In this document: positions 54,397-63,658 of the stretch, one piece after another
Layout of the letters: every line of letters begins with the position of its first letter
Position numbering within the stretch: the stretch's first letter is position 1
DNA from: Shinella kummerowiae
Lineage (GTDB): Bacteria > Pseudomonadota > Alphaproteobacteria > Rhizobiales > Rhizobiaceae
Length of the DNA stretch: 64,000 bases
Assembly: GCF_009827055.1 (NCBI RefSeq)
Contig: NZ_WUMK01000002.1
Coordinates: 310,001 to 374,000 of the forward strand
Direction: 5' to 3'
Notes under the pieces: generated by a model
Seen by the model: only the letters and a program-made list of their open reading frames with translations
Database searches by the model: none
What the model was told of the DNA's origin: nothing
Position numbers and translations under genes: made by a program

Positions 54397-55337
54397 CAGA
54401 GGCGACCGACGCGCTCGGTGAGCAGAGCGAAGAAGCCGTCGGCGTCGACATCTTTCATGACCCGCGCATTGTGCTTGCGCCCGGTGACCTGCCACCAGTC
54501 GACCACCGTCATGCCGACGGTGAGCGGTGAGGCGGCTTCCACCTCGACATTGCAGTCGCGGCCGGAAAACAGCTCCGGCTTCAACAGATAGGCAATGACC
54601 GTCGGATCATGCAGCGGGCCGCCATCGGAGCCGTATTTCTCGATGTCGAAGCGCTCGAAGAAATCCAGCATCTCGACCAGCGCGATGGCCGGTCGGCTGC
54701 CGATTTCGCGCAGTTTCGCGACACGGCTTTTCAGCGTCAGCACCTTGTGGGTCACATCGAGCGGCATCATGACGATCGGGATGCCGGATTTGAAGACGGT
54801 GGCGGCGGCTTCCGGGTCGACATAGATGTTGAATTCGGCGGCCGGCGTGATGTTACCGCCCTCGAAGAAACCACCCCCCATCATGACCAGTTCGCGCACG
54901 CGCCCGGCAATCTCCGGTGCCTTCTCCAGTGCCGTGGCGATGTTGCTCAGCGGGCCGAGGGTGCAGAGCGTCACGGTGCCGGCCGGCTCGCGCTTCAACG
55001 TCTCGATGATGAAATCGACGGCGTGCTGCGCCTGCAGCGGCATTTGCGGGTCATGCAGTTCCGGGCCATCGAGGCCGGTCTTGCCGTGCACATGTTCGGC
55101 CGTGATGAGCGGCCGGGCGACGGGCTTGTCGGCGCCGGCAAAAACCTTCACATCGGGCCGGCCGCAGAATTCCAGGATGATGCGGGCGTTGCGGGAGGTG
55201 AGCGTCAGCGGCACATTGCCGGCGACCGTGGTGATGCCGAGGATATCGAGTTCGGGGCTGCCGAGCGCCAGCATGATCGCGGCGGCGTCGTCCTGGCCGG
55301 GATCCGTGTCGATGATGATTTTCCGTGGCTCAGACAT
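54396..55337 (-). CDS. Inosine/uridine-preferring nucleoside hydrolase
   Basis: Cleaves ribonucleosides to free base and ribose. The 313 residues carry the metal/ribose-binding DTDPGQDDAAAI (10-21), GNVPLTLT and ITPAAEFNIYVDPEAA, and the late GGPLHDPTVIAYLL with the base-side His/Asp. Base preference cannot be read from sequence. It is followed by a coupled small gene. Ribokinase at 50464 could use its ribose product, with a chemoreceptor between them. Confidence 0.9.
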   Translation of the reverse strand: MSEPRKIIIDTDPGQDDAAAIMLALGSPELDILGITTVAGNVPLTLTSRNARIILEFCGRPDVKVFAGADKPVARPLITAEHVHGKTGLDGPELHDPQMPLQAQHAVDFIIETLKREPAGTVTLCTLGPLSNIATALEKAPEIAGRVRELVMMGGGFFEGGNITPAAEFNIYVDPEAAATVFKSGIPIVMMPLDVTHKVLTLKSRVAKLREIGSRPAIALVEMLDFFERFDIEKYGSDGGPLHDPTVIAYLLKPELFSGRDCNVEVEAASPLTVGMTVVDWWQVTGRKHNARVMKDVDADGFFALLTERVGRL

Positions 55338-55404
55338 GCCCGTTTCCGTCCCTTGTTTCTTATGATTCTGCCCGCGCGGCGCAGGCGAAGCGGCGACTAT
55401 ATTT

Positions 55405-55520
55405 GCGAAATCGCCTTTCGCAAGCGTCTTGCGTCATGCGCGCGCAATCACCATATTGCAGCCAATGGGATGCCGATGTCGGGTCCCCTTACAGTCGCTT
55501 GAAGCCAAGGACTAGACGCA
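55405..55520 (+). promoter_or_regulatory. ROSE-like RNA thermometer leader of hsp20
   Basis: The leader before the hsp20 ATG can form several hairpins. GCGAAA/TTTCGC (55405-55421) and CGCAAG/CTTGCG (55419-55433) overlap and are alternatives. The last hairpin (55493-55513) contains TCGCT, matching the conserved U(U/C)GCU of ROSE elements, opposite the ribosome binding site AAGGA; a G-G opposition (55497/55509) also occurs as in ROSE. ROSE elements commonly control rhizobial small heat-shock genes. Folding has not been computed. Confidence 0.55.
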
Positions 55521-55951
55521 TGACACGCATGACCCCTTTTACGAGCCCATTGCTCCTGGGTTTCGACGCCATGGAGAAGACCCTTGAGCGCATCGCCAAG
55601 GGCAATGATGGCTACCCACCGTACAATATCGAGCGGCTGCGGCCGGATGGCGAGAGCGGCGCTCCCGAGCGCCTGCGCATCACGCTTGCCGTCGCAGGCT
55701 TCTCCGACGAGGAGCTCGATGTGACGACGGAGGAAAACCAGCTCGTCATTCGCGGCCGCCAGATCGATAGCGGCGAGCGGGACTATCTTTACCGCGGCAT
55801 TGCCGCCCGCCAGTTCCAGCGCACCTTCGTGCTTGCCGATGGCATGCGCGTTCAGGGCGCCGAACTGAAGAACGGTCTCTTGGCGGTCGATCTCGTCCGT
55901 CCGGAGCCGCAGCGAATGGTAAAGAAAATTAACATTTCCGTATCAGACTAG
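55520..55951 (+). CDS. Hsp20 small heat-shock protein
   Basis: Alpha-crystallin-domain holdase chaperone of 143 residues. The core (about 38-130) includes YNIERL, LRITLAVAGFSDEELDVTTEENQLVIRG, RGIAARQFQRTFVLADGM and the ADLKNGLL-type GAELKNGLLAVDLV. The C-terminal I-x-I-type motif is INISV. The ATG at 55520 follows AAGGA at 55507, within a ROSE-like hairpin. It is followed by a DUF1150 gene, a pairing common in rhizobia. Confidence 0.94.
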   Translation: MTRMTPFTSPLLLGFDAMEKTLERIAKGNDGYPPYNIERLRPDGESGAPERLRITLAVAGFSDEELDVTTEENQLVIRGRQIDSGERDYLYRGIAARQFQRTFVLADGMRVQGAELKNGLLAVDLVRPEPQRMVKKINISVSD

Positions 55952-56083
55952 GTCATGAGCCGTTCCTGCGGGAACACCCGCCGGACCGTCTCGAGCGTAA
56001 CCTGATCGCTGACGCACCGATGGGCCATTGTGGCCAAAGGCGTCCAGCGGCCGGCATATGCCGGCATTGCCATGGAGGCAAAG

Positions 56084-56341
56084 ATGGGACTGAAAACTGC
56101 AATCCACACCGTCTCGAAGGCAGACCTTGCGCATCTCGGCGCAGGTGAAGTCGGCTATATCCGCAAGATGAAGGCGGACGAAGTGTCGCGCGTCTTCCCG
56201 GAAGCCCCCGAAATCGACCCGAGCCTCGACCTCTGGGCGCTGTTCGGCGCCGACGGCACGCCGATCCTGCTCACCGACAACCGTTCGAGCACCTTCTACA
56301 AGGCCGCCGAAGACGAGCTGCGCACCGTCAGCCTGCACTGA
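56084..56341 (+). CDS. DUF1150 protein
   Basis: An 85-residue protein of the DUF1150 family, regularly found after hsp20 in Rhizobiales. Conserved parts are LAHLGAGEVGYIRKM and LDLWALFGADGTPILLTDNR, ending DELRTVSLH. The ATG at 56084 has GGAGGCAAAG just before it; an ATG 12 bases upstream would place GGAGG inside the coding region and is less likely. Function is unknown; possible shared regulation with hsp20. Confidence 0.85.
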   Translation: MGLKTAIHTVSKADLAHLGAGEVGYIRKMKADEVSRVFPEAPEIDPSLDLWALFGADGTPILLTDNRSSTFYKAAEDELRTVSLH

Positions 56342-56361
56342 TACCGAATTGAATCCTTCCG

Positions 56362-57063
56362 TCAGAGACGGCGGAAGGTGAGATAGGCCGAGCTCCGGCC
56401 TTCGCGCTTGGCCTTGGCCTCGTAGCGCGTGCCTGGCCAGCCGGCAAACGGCGTCAGCCAATCGGCCGCATTTTCCGCGGTCCACACGAAAGCGGGATGA
56501 GCCCCGCAGTGCATAAGCGTCCAGTTGACATAGGTGTCGATGTCGGACGCAAAGCAGAAGAGCCCGCCCGGCTTCAGCACCCGGGCAAAGCGGTCCAGAT
56601 TGACCCTGGAGACAAACCGCCTCTTCCAGTGCTTCTTCTTCGGCCACGGATCCGGATAGAGCAGGTCGATCTGATCGAGCGAGGCCGCCGGCAGCCAGTC
56701 CAGAAGCTCCGTCGCATCATCATCATAGAGCCGGATATTCTTCGCACCCGTCTCCTCGACGCGGCCAATCAGCTTCGCCATCGAGTTGACGAACGGCTCG
56801 ACGCCGATGAAGCCGGTCTCCGGCTGCTCCACCGCGCGGTGGATGAGATGCTCGCCACCGCCGAAACCGATTTCGAGGCGCAGGCGCGCGGGCTTCGCGT
56901 CATAAAGCGTCGTGATATCCACCGGGGCCGGGTTCGAAAGATCGACCTTCAGCTCCGGCAGCAATGTTTCCAGATGCTGCACCTGCCGTTCGCGCAACGG
57001 CTTTCCCTTGCGGCGGCCGAAAAAGGCCTCGGTCGCCCGGCTGCGGCGCTCTGCATCGCTCAT
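56362..57063 (-). CDS. trmB: tRNA (guanine-N7)-methyltransferase
   Basis: SAM-dependent enzyme that methylates G46 in tRNA. The 233 residues show the SAM-binding [11 protein letters not shown], then [12 protein letters not shown], the catalytic-loop [17 protein letters not shown] and the closing [12 protein letters not shown]. Its start lies 7 bases after metK stops, so it belongs to the metK operon, where SAM synthesis and a SAM-using enzyme are joined. Confidence 0.95.
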   Translation of the reverse strand: MSDAERRSRATEAFFGRRKGKPLRERQVQHLETLLPELKVDLSNPAPVDITTLYDAKPARLRLEIGFGGGEHLIHRAVEQPETGFIGVEPFVNSMAKLIGRVEETGAKNIRLYDDDATELLDWLPAASLDQIDLLYPDPWPKKKHWKRRFVSRVNLDRFARVLKPGGLFCFASDIDTYVNWTLMHCGAHPAFVWTAENAADWLTPFAGWPGTRYEAKAKREGRSSAYLTFRRL

Positions 57064-57070
57064 GTCGTCC

Positions 57071-58309
57071 TCAGTTCTTCAGCGCGTCCTTGAGGGCCTT
57101 GACGAGGTCGAGGCGCTCCCAGGCAAACGAACCGTCACGGCCTGCCTTGCGGCCGAAATGGCCGTAAGCGGCGGTCTTGGCATAGATCGGCTTGTTGAGA
57201 TCGAGATGGCGGCGGATGCCCGACGGCGAGAGGTCCATGACCTTGCGGACGGCCTCTTCGACGGCATCTTCGCTGACCTTGCCGGTGCCGTGCAGGTCGA
57301 CATAGACCGACAGCGGCTGGGCGACGCCGATGGCGTAGGACAGCTGGATCGTGCAGCGATCGGCAAAGCCGGCGGCAACGACGTTCTTGGCGAGGTAGCG
57401 GGCGGCATAGGCGGCCGAACGATCGACCTTGGTCGTGTCCTTGCCGGAAAACGCGCCGCCGCCGTGCGGGGCCGCACCACCGTAGGTGTCGACGATGATC
57501 TTGCGGCCAGTGAGGCCGGCATCACCATCCGGGCCGCCGATGACGAACTTGCCCGTCGGGTTGATGTACCAAACGCAATCGTCGGCGATCTTGATGTCGT
57601 GCAGGGCCTCGCGGATGTAAGGCTCGACGACCTGGCGCACCTTCTTGGAATCCCAGCTTTCATCGAGATGCTGGGTAGACAGCACGATTGAGGCGACGTC
57701 GGCCGGCTTGCCGTCGACGTAGCGCACCGTCACCTGGCTCTTGGCGTCGGGGCCGAGCTTGCCCGCGTCACCTTCGCCCTTCTTGCGGGCGTCGGCGAGG
57801 AGGGCAAGGATACGGTGCGAATAGTAGAGCGGCGCCGGCATGAGTTCCGACGTCTCACGGCAGGCGTAACCGAACATGATGCCCTGGTCGCCGGCGCCCT
57901 CGTCACCCTGCTTGTCGGCGGCGTTGTCGACGCCCTGGGCAATATCGGCAGACTGCGAGTGCAGCAGCACGTCGATCTTCGCCGTCTTCCAGTGGAAGCC
58001 GTCCTGCTCGTAGCCGATGTCGCGGATCGCCTTGCGGGCCGCCGACTTGAACTTGGAGGGGTTGATGACGTCGTTGCCGTCCTTGTCCTTCTTGAGCAGG
58101 CTCGGCGGCAGGCGCACTTCACCGGCAATGACGACGCGGTTGGTCGTGGCAAGCGTCTCGCAGGCAATACGGACCGACCAGGGATCGACCTTCGACTTCA
58201 CGGCTTCGCGATAGACCAGATCGACGATTTCGTCGGAGATACGGTCGCAAACCTTGTCCGGATGGCCTTCGGCGACGGACTCGCTGGTGAAGAGATAACT
58301 GCTGCGCAT
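57071..58309 (-). CDS. metK: S-adenosylmethionine synthetase
   Basis: Forms SAM from methionine and ATP. The 412 residues begin [26 protein letters not shown] with the ATP-binding His. Later parts are [16 protein letters not shown] (methionine-binding), [11 protein letters not shown] and [22 protein letters not shown]. It is slightly longer than E. coli MetK, as in other rhizobia. A 205-base gap separates it from phrR upstream, holding an inverted repeat in the leader. Confidence 0.96.
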   Translation of the reverse strand: MRSSYLFTSESVAEGHPDKVCDRISDEIVDLVYREAVKSKVDPWSVRIACETLATTNRVVIAGEVRLPPSLLKKDKDGNDVINPSKFKSAARKAIRDIGYEQDGFHWKTAKIDVLLHSQSADIAQGVDNAADKQGDEGAGDQGIMFGYACRETSELMPAPLYYSHRILALLADARKKGEGDAGKLGPDAKSQVTVRYVDGKPADVASIVLSTQHLDESWDSKKVRQVVEPYIREALHDIKIADDCVWYINPTGKFVIGGPDGDAGLTGRKIIVDTYGGAAPHGGGAFSGKDTTKVDRSAAYAARYLAKNVVAAGFADRCTIQLSYAIGVAQPLSVYVDLHGTGKVSEDAVEEAVRKVMDLSPSGIRRHLDLNKPIYAKTAAYGHFGRKAGRDGSFAWERLDLVKALKDALKN

Positions 58310-58381
58310 GCGGGAATTCCCCTCAAAGAAAATAGACTTCGACGTTGTTATTCAGTTCGCGGGGGAAAGACAAGCACAGAA

Positions 58382-58405
58382 GGACATAAGAATATGTTTA
58401 TGTCC
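58382..58405 (-). promoter_or_regulatory. Inverted repeat in the metK leader
   Basis: GGACATAA (58382-58389) and TTATGTCC (58398-58405) are exact complements with an eight-base loop, 73 bases before the metK ATG. It may be an operator or an RNA structure. I could not match it to a known SAM riboswitch class by eye. Confidence 0.4.
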
Positions 58406-58451
58406 CGTGATTTGGGGTGCTGTCCGGCGTCGTCCAACGGTGCGATACGGG

Positions 58452-58492
58452 TCGCCAAAAACAGGAAAGGCGGCCCCGAGGGACCGCCCTTT
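58452..58492 (-). terminator. Probable terminator after phrR
   Basis: Minus-strand GGGCGG...CCGCC stem (about 58466-58492, with one bulge) is followed by CCTGTTTTT. It lies 23 bases after the phrR stop and separates it from metK. Confidence 0.6.
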
Positions 58493-58514
58493 CATCCGTT
58501 GCCAGAACGATTAA

Positions 58515-58934
58515 TCACTCAAGCTCGGCTTCCGCCGCCAGCGCCTTGACGAGGTCGACGAGCTTGCGGCGCACCTTCGGATCGCCGATCCGGACAAACG
58601 CGCGGTTGAGCTGAAGACCCTCGGAGGACGACAGGAAATCGACCACATAATTGGAGCTCGAGGCTTCCGCGAACCCGGCCTGCGTGTTTGCCTGGTCGCC
58701 GGGCGCGTCCTCGAAGAAGAAGGAGACGGGGACGTTCAGGATGCTCGAAATGTTCTGCAGCCGGCTTGCGCCGACGCGGTTCGTGCCCTTTTCGTATTTC
58801 TGGATCTGCTGGAAGGTGATGCCGAGGCTTTCCCCCAACTTCTCCTGGCTCATGCCGAGCATGGTCCTGCGAAGCCGGACCCGGCTGCCGACATGAATAT
58901 CGATCGGATTCGGCTTCTTTTTGTTTTCCATCAT
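58515..58934 (-). CDS. phrR: XRE-family regulator PhrR/PraR
   Basis: Helix-turn-helix repressor of 139 residues. After MMENKKKPNPIDIHVGSRVR comes the HTH RRTMLGMSQEKLGESLGITFQQIQKYEKGTNRVGASRL (about 24-62), then SFFFEDAPG and a C-terminal helical region. It matches rhizobial PhrR/PraR, known from low-pH induction next to actA (lnt) in Sinorhizobium, and as a repressor of biofilm and quorum-sensing genes in Rhizobium/Azorhizobium. The start at 58934 follows AGGACGAAAGTG. A CtrA-type box lies upstream. Confidence 0.88.
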   Translation of the reverse strand: MMENKKKPNPIDIHVGSRVRLRRTMLGMSQEKLGESLGITFQQIQKYEKGTNRVGASRLQNISSILNVPVSFFFEDAPGDQANTQAGFAEASSSNYVVDFLSSSEGLQLNRAFVRIGDPKVRRKLVDLVKALAAEAELE

Positions 58935-58980
58935 CACTTTCGTCCTAACGCGCGGAATTGGCCCCACCCATCCGGCAGCC

Positions 58981-58996
58981 TTAACCATGACTTAAC
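58981..58996. promoter_or_regulatory. CtrA-type box upstream of phrR
   Basis: TTAACCATGACTTAAC matches the CtrA full-site consensus TTAA-N7-TTAAC exactly (TTAA at 58981 and 58992). It lies 47-62 bases upstream of the phrR start, within a typical promoter range. It is functional only by inference. Confidence 0.55.
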
Positions 58997-59083
58997 GTCA
59001 CGTTGTATGCGTAACCTCTGAAGGTCCCCACAATACAGTACAACGGCCGGCGGCGTGCACTATGCTATTTTAGGGGTTTTTGG

Positions 59084-60667
59084 TCAATTCACCCTGTTTC
59101 TAAAACCAATGCGAGAAATGCTCACCATAACGAGGAGAAAGCCGAGAACGATCGGAAATGACCAGTTTCGCCACTTTACCCCCTCCCCTAGCGTAAACCT
59201 TCCCGGTAGAGTTGCGTCCACGAAGCCCGGTACGTCGTGCGCCAGACCGGCCACGACCTGTCCTTTCGCATCGATGATGGCCGAAATGCCATTGTTGGCA
59301 GCGCGAATCAGTGGGAGGCCACGCTCGACGGCCCGTAGACGCGCCTGCTGGAAGTGCTGGTAGGGGCCGGGCGTGTTGCCGAACCAGGCATCGTTGGTCA
59401 CGTTCAGCAAGGCGGCCGCGTCGTCGGCGGCAGCGTTGATCTCCTGCGGGAAGATCGCCTCGTAGCAGACCAGCGGATAAAAACCCTTGCCGAACGCTTT
59501 GAGGAGCTGGTGTTCGCGGGCGGCGGAAAACCCGCCCGGCATGGCGACCGCGCTCACGCCAAAACTCTCAAAGACCTCGGCAAAGGGCATGTATTCGCCG
59601 AAGGGCACCAGGTGAACCTTGTCGGCCGCGCCAATGATCTGCCCCTTGCCGTCGATCGCGTAGATGGAATTATAGTAGCGCGGCGCCTTGCCGGAGCCGG
59701 CACTCTCCATGCGCACCGCGCCGGCGATCAGCACCTGATCGTCCTCCAGCACATCGGCAATGCGCACCAGGGCATCCGGATTGTCCGTCAGGATGAAGGG
59801 AATGGAGGTTTCCGGCCAGACGACGATATCGGGGCGCTTGCCCCCCTCTTCCGGCTTTGCCGCGCTCAGGGAAAGGTGCCGCTCGAAAATTTCGGCCCGG
59901 GCGGAATCATCGAGTTTCGTCGCCTGGTCGATCACCGGCTGGACGAGGCGGATGACCGTCGTCTGGCTTTCGGGCGCCGGCACCATGGTCAGGGCATAAT
60001 AGCCGTAACCGACATGGGCGCCAAAGAGCAGCACGGCGAGCGAAAGACCGGGAACCCTGCCTCGGTGCGTGCCGAGCAGTGCCGGCGCGGCGAAGACGAA
60101 AACCGCGAGCGCATTCATGCTCGCGATGCCGAGAAGACCGGATGATTGCATGAGCAGCGGCACCGGCATCGCGCCATAACCGACGGCGTTCCAGGGAAAG
60201 CCGGTGAAAAGCGTGCTGCGCAGCCACTCGCCGATCCCGAAGGCGAGGGCGAGCGCGGCGATGCGGCCCATGCCATCGGACCACAGGAGACGGGCGAGCG
60301 CCGTCGCAAAACCGTAGAAGAATGCAAGGAAGGCCGGCAGGCCGAGCACGGCGATCGGTATAGCCCAGGCAAAGGCATCGGCCTCCACCAGCAGTGCATT
60401 GCCGAGCCACCAGAGCCCGCCGACGAAGTAGCCGAAGCCAAAGAACCAGCCGATACGGAAGGCCGGCGCGAGGCGCCGCAGGAAGCCGGCCTCCGGCGCG
60501 GCGCTCGCACCGTCGAGCAGCCAGACAAGCAGGGTGAAGGACACGAAGAAGGCCGCAAAGAAGCCGAAGGGCGGCAGCGCCAGCACGCCGATCAAGCCCG
60601 CAAGAAATGCCACAAGCGCCCGTCTCGTTCCAGACAGGAGCATGACCGTGCTCGCAAGCCGCTCCAT
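59084..60667 (-). CDS. lnt: Apolipoprotein N-acyltransferase
   Basis: Inner-membrane enzyme that adds the third acyl chain to lipoproteins. The 527 residues have about six N-terminal helices (GLIGVLALPPFGFFAAFFVSF first), followed by a periplasmic nitrilase-like domain. The catalytic triad residues lie in VVWPETSIPF (Glu), DKVHLVPFGEYMPF (Lys) and LVCYEAIFP (Cys), with the last helix IVLGFLLVMVSIS. The rhizobial gene is also called actA for acid tolerance. The ATG at 60667 follows AAAGGGGACGGC; a further upstream Met is less likely. It lies before phrR in the same direction. Confidence 0.93.
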   Translation of the reverse strand: MERLASTVMLLSGTRRALVAFLAGLIGVLALPPFGFFAAFFVSFTLLVWLLDGASAAPEAGFLRRLAPAFRIGWFFGFGYFVGGLWWLGNALLVEADAFAWAIPIAVLGLPAFLAFFYGFATALARLLWSDGMGRIAALALAFGIGEWLRSTLFTGFPWNAVGYGAMPVPLLMQSSGLLGIASMNALAVFVFAAPALLGTHRGRVPGLSLAVLLFGAHVGYGYYALTMVPAPESQTTVIRLVQPVIDQATKLDDSARAEIFERHLSLSAAKPEEGGKRPDIVVWPETSIPFILTDNPDALVRIADVLEDDQVLIAGAVRMESAGSGKAPRYYNSIYAIDGKGQIIGAADKVHLVPFGEYMPFAEVFESFGVSAVAMPGGFSAAREHQLLKAFGKGFYPLVCYEAIFPQEINAAADDAAALLNVTNDAWFGNTPGPYQHFQQARLRAVERGLPLIRAANNGISAIIDAKGQVVAGLAHDVPGFVDATLPGRFTLGEGVKWRNWSFPIVLGFLLVMVSISRIGFRNRVN

Positions 60668-60871
60668 GCCGTCCCCTTTGCTCGAGCCCGCGCGTTTCAA
60701 AGCGCGCAAACGCTCTGTCCCCTTGTTTTTCGCAGTTCCGGACGCCCCCTGCGCGCCGCGCTGGAATTGCTGCCCGAATCAGCCCGCGCCAGTCTTCCAA
60801 AAAACCAACGCCTTGTCCCGCTTCACGGCGGCACAAGGCGCAGATCATTTTAGAGGAATGGCAGACGCGGC

Positions 60872-62038
60872 CTATTCGGCACTCGCCCCGTCATTCTGCT
60901 GTTCAGGCAGCGCTGCACGGTCGGCGGGTATGGTCGTGCCTTCGCCTTCCGGCCGGCGCTCGCGGCGACGGACTGAGCCGGCGCGCTTGCGCGTGACACG
61001 CACGCGCTTGACGCGACGCGGATCGGCATCGAGCACATGGAACTCGAAGCCCGGCACCGCCTGCACGACCTCGCCGCGCACCGGAATGCGACCGAGCGAG
61101 GCGAAGATCAGGCCGCCCAGCGTATCGGCGTCCTCGAGCTGGTCGCGGATATCGAAATCCCGGCCGATCGCTTCGGCCAGTTCCTCGAGTTCGACACGGG
61201 CATCGGCGATAAACACGTCGTCGCTGACACGCTGGATCATCACTTCGTCGTCGTCGTGTTCGTCCTCGATATCGCCAACGACCATCTCGACGATGTCTTC
61301 CAGCGAGGCGAGACCGTCGGTGCCGCCATATTCGTCGATGACGAGCGCCATCTGCGTGCGATCGGCCTGCATGCGCGCCATCAGGTCGGCGGCAAGCATT
61401 GAGGGCGGCACGAAGAGAACCTGGCGAATGATGCCGGCTTCGGCGACGGTCTTGGAAAGATCGACACGTCCAAGGTCGAATTCCGGCTTGGGTGTCCGCG
61501 CCGGCTTCTCGGCGACGGCGACAGCAGCGGCGGCCGTGCCGTTCTTCGCCCGGGTGCGGCGCTTGTTGCGGGCCTGCTTGGTGACATAGGCGAGAAGGTC
61601 GCGGATGTGCACCATGCCGCGCGGATCGTCGAGGCTCTCATTATAGACCGGCATGCGCGAGCGGCCGGAATCCTCGAAGATCACCATCAGTTCGGCAATC
61701 GTGATGTCCTGGTCGACGGCCTCGATATCGGCCCGCGGCACCATGACGTCCTCGACCCGCACCTCGCGGAAACGAAGAATGTTGTGCAGCATCGCCCGTT
61801 CTTCGGGCAGAAAGGCCGGCTCACTGCCAGTGTCTTCCGTCATCAGGGCCTCGGTGAGGTCCTTGCGCAGCGAGGAGGCGCCCGTCATGCGCCAAAGCCG
61901 TGTCGCACGGGACCAGAACGATGACCGGCCCCCGCTTTCGTGCTTCGGCGCGCTGCTACTACTGCCCGCCTCGTCCTGACTTGAGGCGTCCGCCTCGCTC
62001 TTTTCCGTCGCTACGGACTGGTTTCTGAAGTCGCTCAT
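60872..62038 (-). CDS. CorC/HlyC-type CBS-domain protein
   Basis: Cytoplasmic or peripheral CBS-domain protein of 388 residues. After a disordered acidic N terminus (about 1-35), a CBS pair (about 85-245) includes VEDVMVPRADIEAVD and ALVIDEYGGTDGLASLEDIVEMVVGDIEDEHDDDE. The C-terminal CorC_HlyC/transporter-associated domain is about 260-345 (DVFIADARVELEELAEAIG). No DUF21 membrane part is present. Related proteins affect Mg/Co efflux or haemolysis; the gene lies between ybeY and lnt as in other rhizobia. Function is inferred. Confidence 0.9.
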   Translation of the reverse strand: MSDFRNQSVATEKSEADASSQDEAGSSSSAPKHESGGRSSFWSRATRLWRMTGASSLRKDLTEALMTEDTGSEPAFLPEERAMLHNILRFREVRVEDVMVPRADIEAVDQDITIAELMVIFEDSGRSRMPVYNESLDDPRGMVHIRDLLAYVTKQARNKRRTRAKNGTAAAAVAVAEKPARTPKPEFDLGRVDLSKTVAEAGIIRQVLFVPPSMLAADLMARMQADRTQMALVIDEYGGTDGLASLEDIVEMVVGDIEDEHDDDEVMIQRVSDDVFIADARVELEELAEAIGRDFDIRDQLEDADTLGGLIFASLGRIPVRGEVVQAVPGFEFHVLDADPRRVKRVRVTRKRAGSVRRRERRPEGEGTTIPADRAALPEQQNDGASAE

Positions 62039-62047
62039 TGGTCCAAA

Positions 62048-62557
62048 CTATTCATCGGGGCCATCCCCGTATGGGTCAGATAGGCCAAGCTCGGCAAGAA
62101 TGCGAGTCTCCAGCCCTTCCATTTTTTCTGCTTCTTCGTCGTCCATGTGATCATAGCCGAAGAGATGCAGAAATCCATGCACCAGGAGGTGCGTGAGATG
62201 ATCGCCAAAAGGCTTACCGAGTTCGCCCGCCTCGCGGGTCAGCGTTTCCTCGGCAAAGATGATATCGCCGAGCATCGGCCCCGGCATTTTTCCGGGCGTC
62301 AGCGGGAAAGCCGGGAAGGACAGAACGTTGGTCGGCTTGTCCTGGCTGCGCCACTCCGCATTGATGCCGCGGATCTCGTCGTCGCTGGTGAAGACCAGCG
62401 AGACTTCGGGCGCACCCGACTTGGGGAACGGCTGTTTTTCCTCTCTTGCGAGAAATCGTGCCGCGACACCCAGAACGCGTTCGCTCGTCTCGCGCAGGCG
62501 CTCTTCGGAGGGCCATGCGCCCTCCTCCACGGAAATCTGTATGTCGAGTTCGCTCAT
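62048..62557 (-). CDS. ybeY: Endoribonuclease YbeY
   Basis: Zn-dependent RNase used in 16S rRNA 3' maturation and ribosome quality control. The 169 residues include the conserved metal motif HLLVHGFLHLFGYDHMDDEE (three His) and RxINxxWR-type IRGINAEWRSQDKPTNVLSFP. It lies 9 bases before the corC-type gene and 18 bases after phoH, consistent with one operon. Confidence 0.95.
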   Translation of the reverse strand: MSELDIQISVEEGAWPSEERLRETSERVLGVAARFLAREEKQPFPKSGAPEVSLVFTSDDEIRGINAEWRSQDKPTNVLSFPAFPLTPGKMPGPMLGDIIFAEETLTREAGELGKPFGDHLTHLLVHGFLHLFGYDHMDDEEAEKMEGLETRILAELGLSDPYGDGPDE

Positions 62558-62575
62558 AAGATTAGGAGGACCACC

Positions 62576-63658
62576 TCAGCGGTCGATCTGCTCGCTTTCG
62601 TCCTGCACGGCCGTCTGGGCTTCATAGGCCCGGACGATGCGGGCGACCATCGGATGGCGCACGACGTCGACATCCTTGAAGCGGGCGACCGCGACGCCTT
62701 CGACACCCTTGAGGATCTGCAGCGCCTCGACGAGGCCCGACTTGACGCCGCGCGGCAGGTCGACCTGGCTGGGGTCGCCGGTGACGATCATGCGGCCGTT
62801 TTCACCAAGACGCGTCAAAAACATCTTCATCTGCATCGAGGTGGTGTTCTGCGCCTCGTCGAGGATGACCGCGGCATTGGCCAGCGTGCGGCCGCGCATG
62901 AAGGCGAGCGGTGCGATTTCGATGACGCCGGCGGCAATCGCACGTTCCACCTTGTCACCCGGCATCATGTCATAGAGCGCGTCATAGAGCGGCCGCAGAT
63001 AGGGGTCGACTTTCTCCTTCATGTCACCCGGCAGGAAGCCGAGGCGTTCGCCGGCTTCGACGGCCGGACGCGACAGGATGATGCGATCGACCGCGCCACG
63101 CTCCAGAAGCTGGGCGGCATGGGCGACGGCGAGGTAGGTCTTGCCGGTGCCGGCCGGGCCGACACCGAAGACGAGTTCGGACCGCTCCAGCGCGCGGATA
63201 TAGGTATCCTGCATCGGCGTGCGGGCGACGATGGTCTTCTTGCGTGTGGAGATCTGCGACATGGAGAGCTTGGCCTTGCGCTCCATGGTCGGCAGCGAAA
63301 GCTGGTCATCGGCGGCGATCGCCATGCGGATCGCGCCTTCGACATCGGAAAGCTCGATCGAGCCGCCGCTTTGCAGGCGCCCATAGAGATAGTCGAGCGC
63401 ACGGCGGGCCTGGTTGGTGGCCGCGATTTCACCGGAGATCGAGACGGAATTGCCGCGCGCCCGCGCGTCGATGCCAAGGCGCTGTTCGATAAGCTTGAGG
63501 TGCTGGTCGAACTGGCCGAAGAGCTCGCTTGCGTATCGATTGTTCTCGAAAGTGAGCACGAAGTGATTTGCGTCGGTCTGGGTTTTCGACTGGCGCGGCG
63601 ATGACGTCATCAGTTCGTGTCCGTTCAAGCGGTCAAGCTCCTTGGGTCCGCCCGTCAC
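62576..63658 (-). CDS. phoH: PhoH-family ATPase (YbeZ-like)
   Basis: PhoH-type P-loop protein that works with YbeY. The 360 residues carry an N-terminal KH-like domain (about 35-105), Walker [11 protein letters not shown] (165-174), Walker [11 protein letters not shown] and [19 protein letters not shown] at 63658 overlaps the miaB stop (GTGA) and gives this length; an ATG at 63610 is an alternative start. It is the second gene of the operon after miaB. Confidence 0.93.
   Translation of the reverse strand: MTGGPKELDRLNGHELMTSSPRQSKTQTDANHFVLTFENNRYASELFGQFDQHLKLIEQRLGIDARARGNSVSISGEIAATNQARRALDYLYGRLQSGGSIELSDVEGAIRMAIAADDQLSLPTMERKAKLSMSQISTRKKTIVARTPMQDTYIRALERSELVFGVGPAGTGKTYLAVAHAAQLLERGAVDRIILSRPAVEAGERLGFLPGDMKEKVDPYLRPLYDALYDMMPGDKVERAIAAGVIEIAPLAFMRGRTLANAAVILDEAQNTTSMQMKMFLTRLGENGRMIVTGDPSQVDLPRGVKSGLVEALQILKGVEGVAVARFKDVDVVRHPMVARIVRAYEAQTAVQDESEQIDR

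Noticed and set aside
58310-58500. SAM riboswitch before metK
   Set aside because: No known class could be matched by eye; only a simple inverted repeat is seen.
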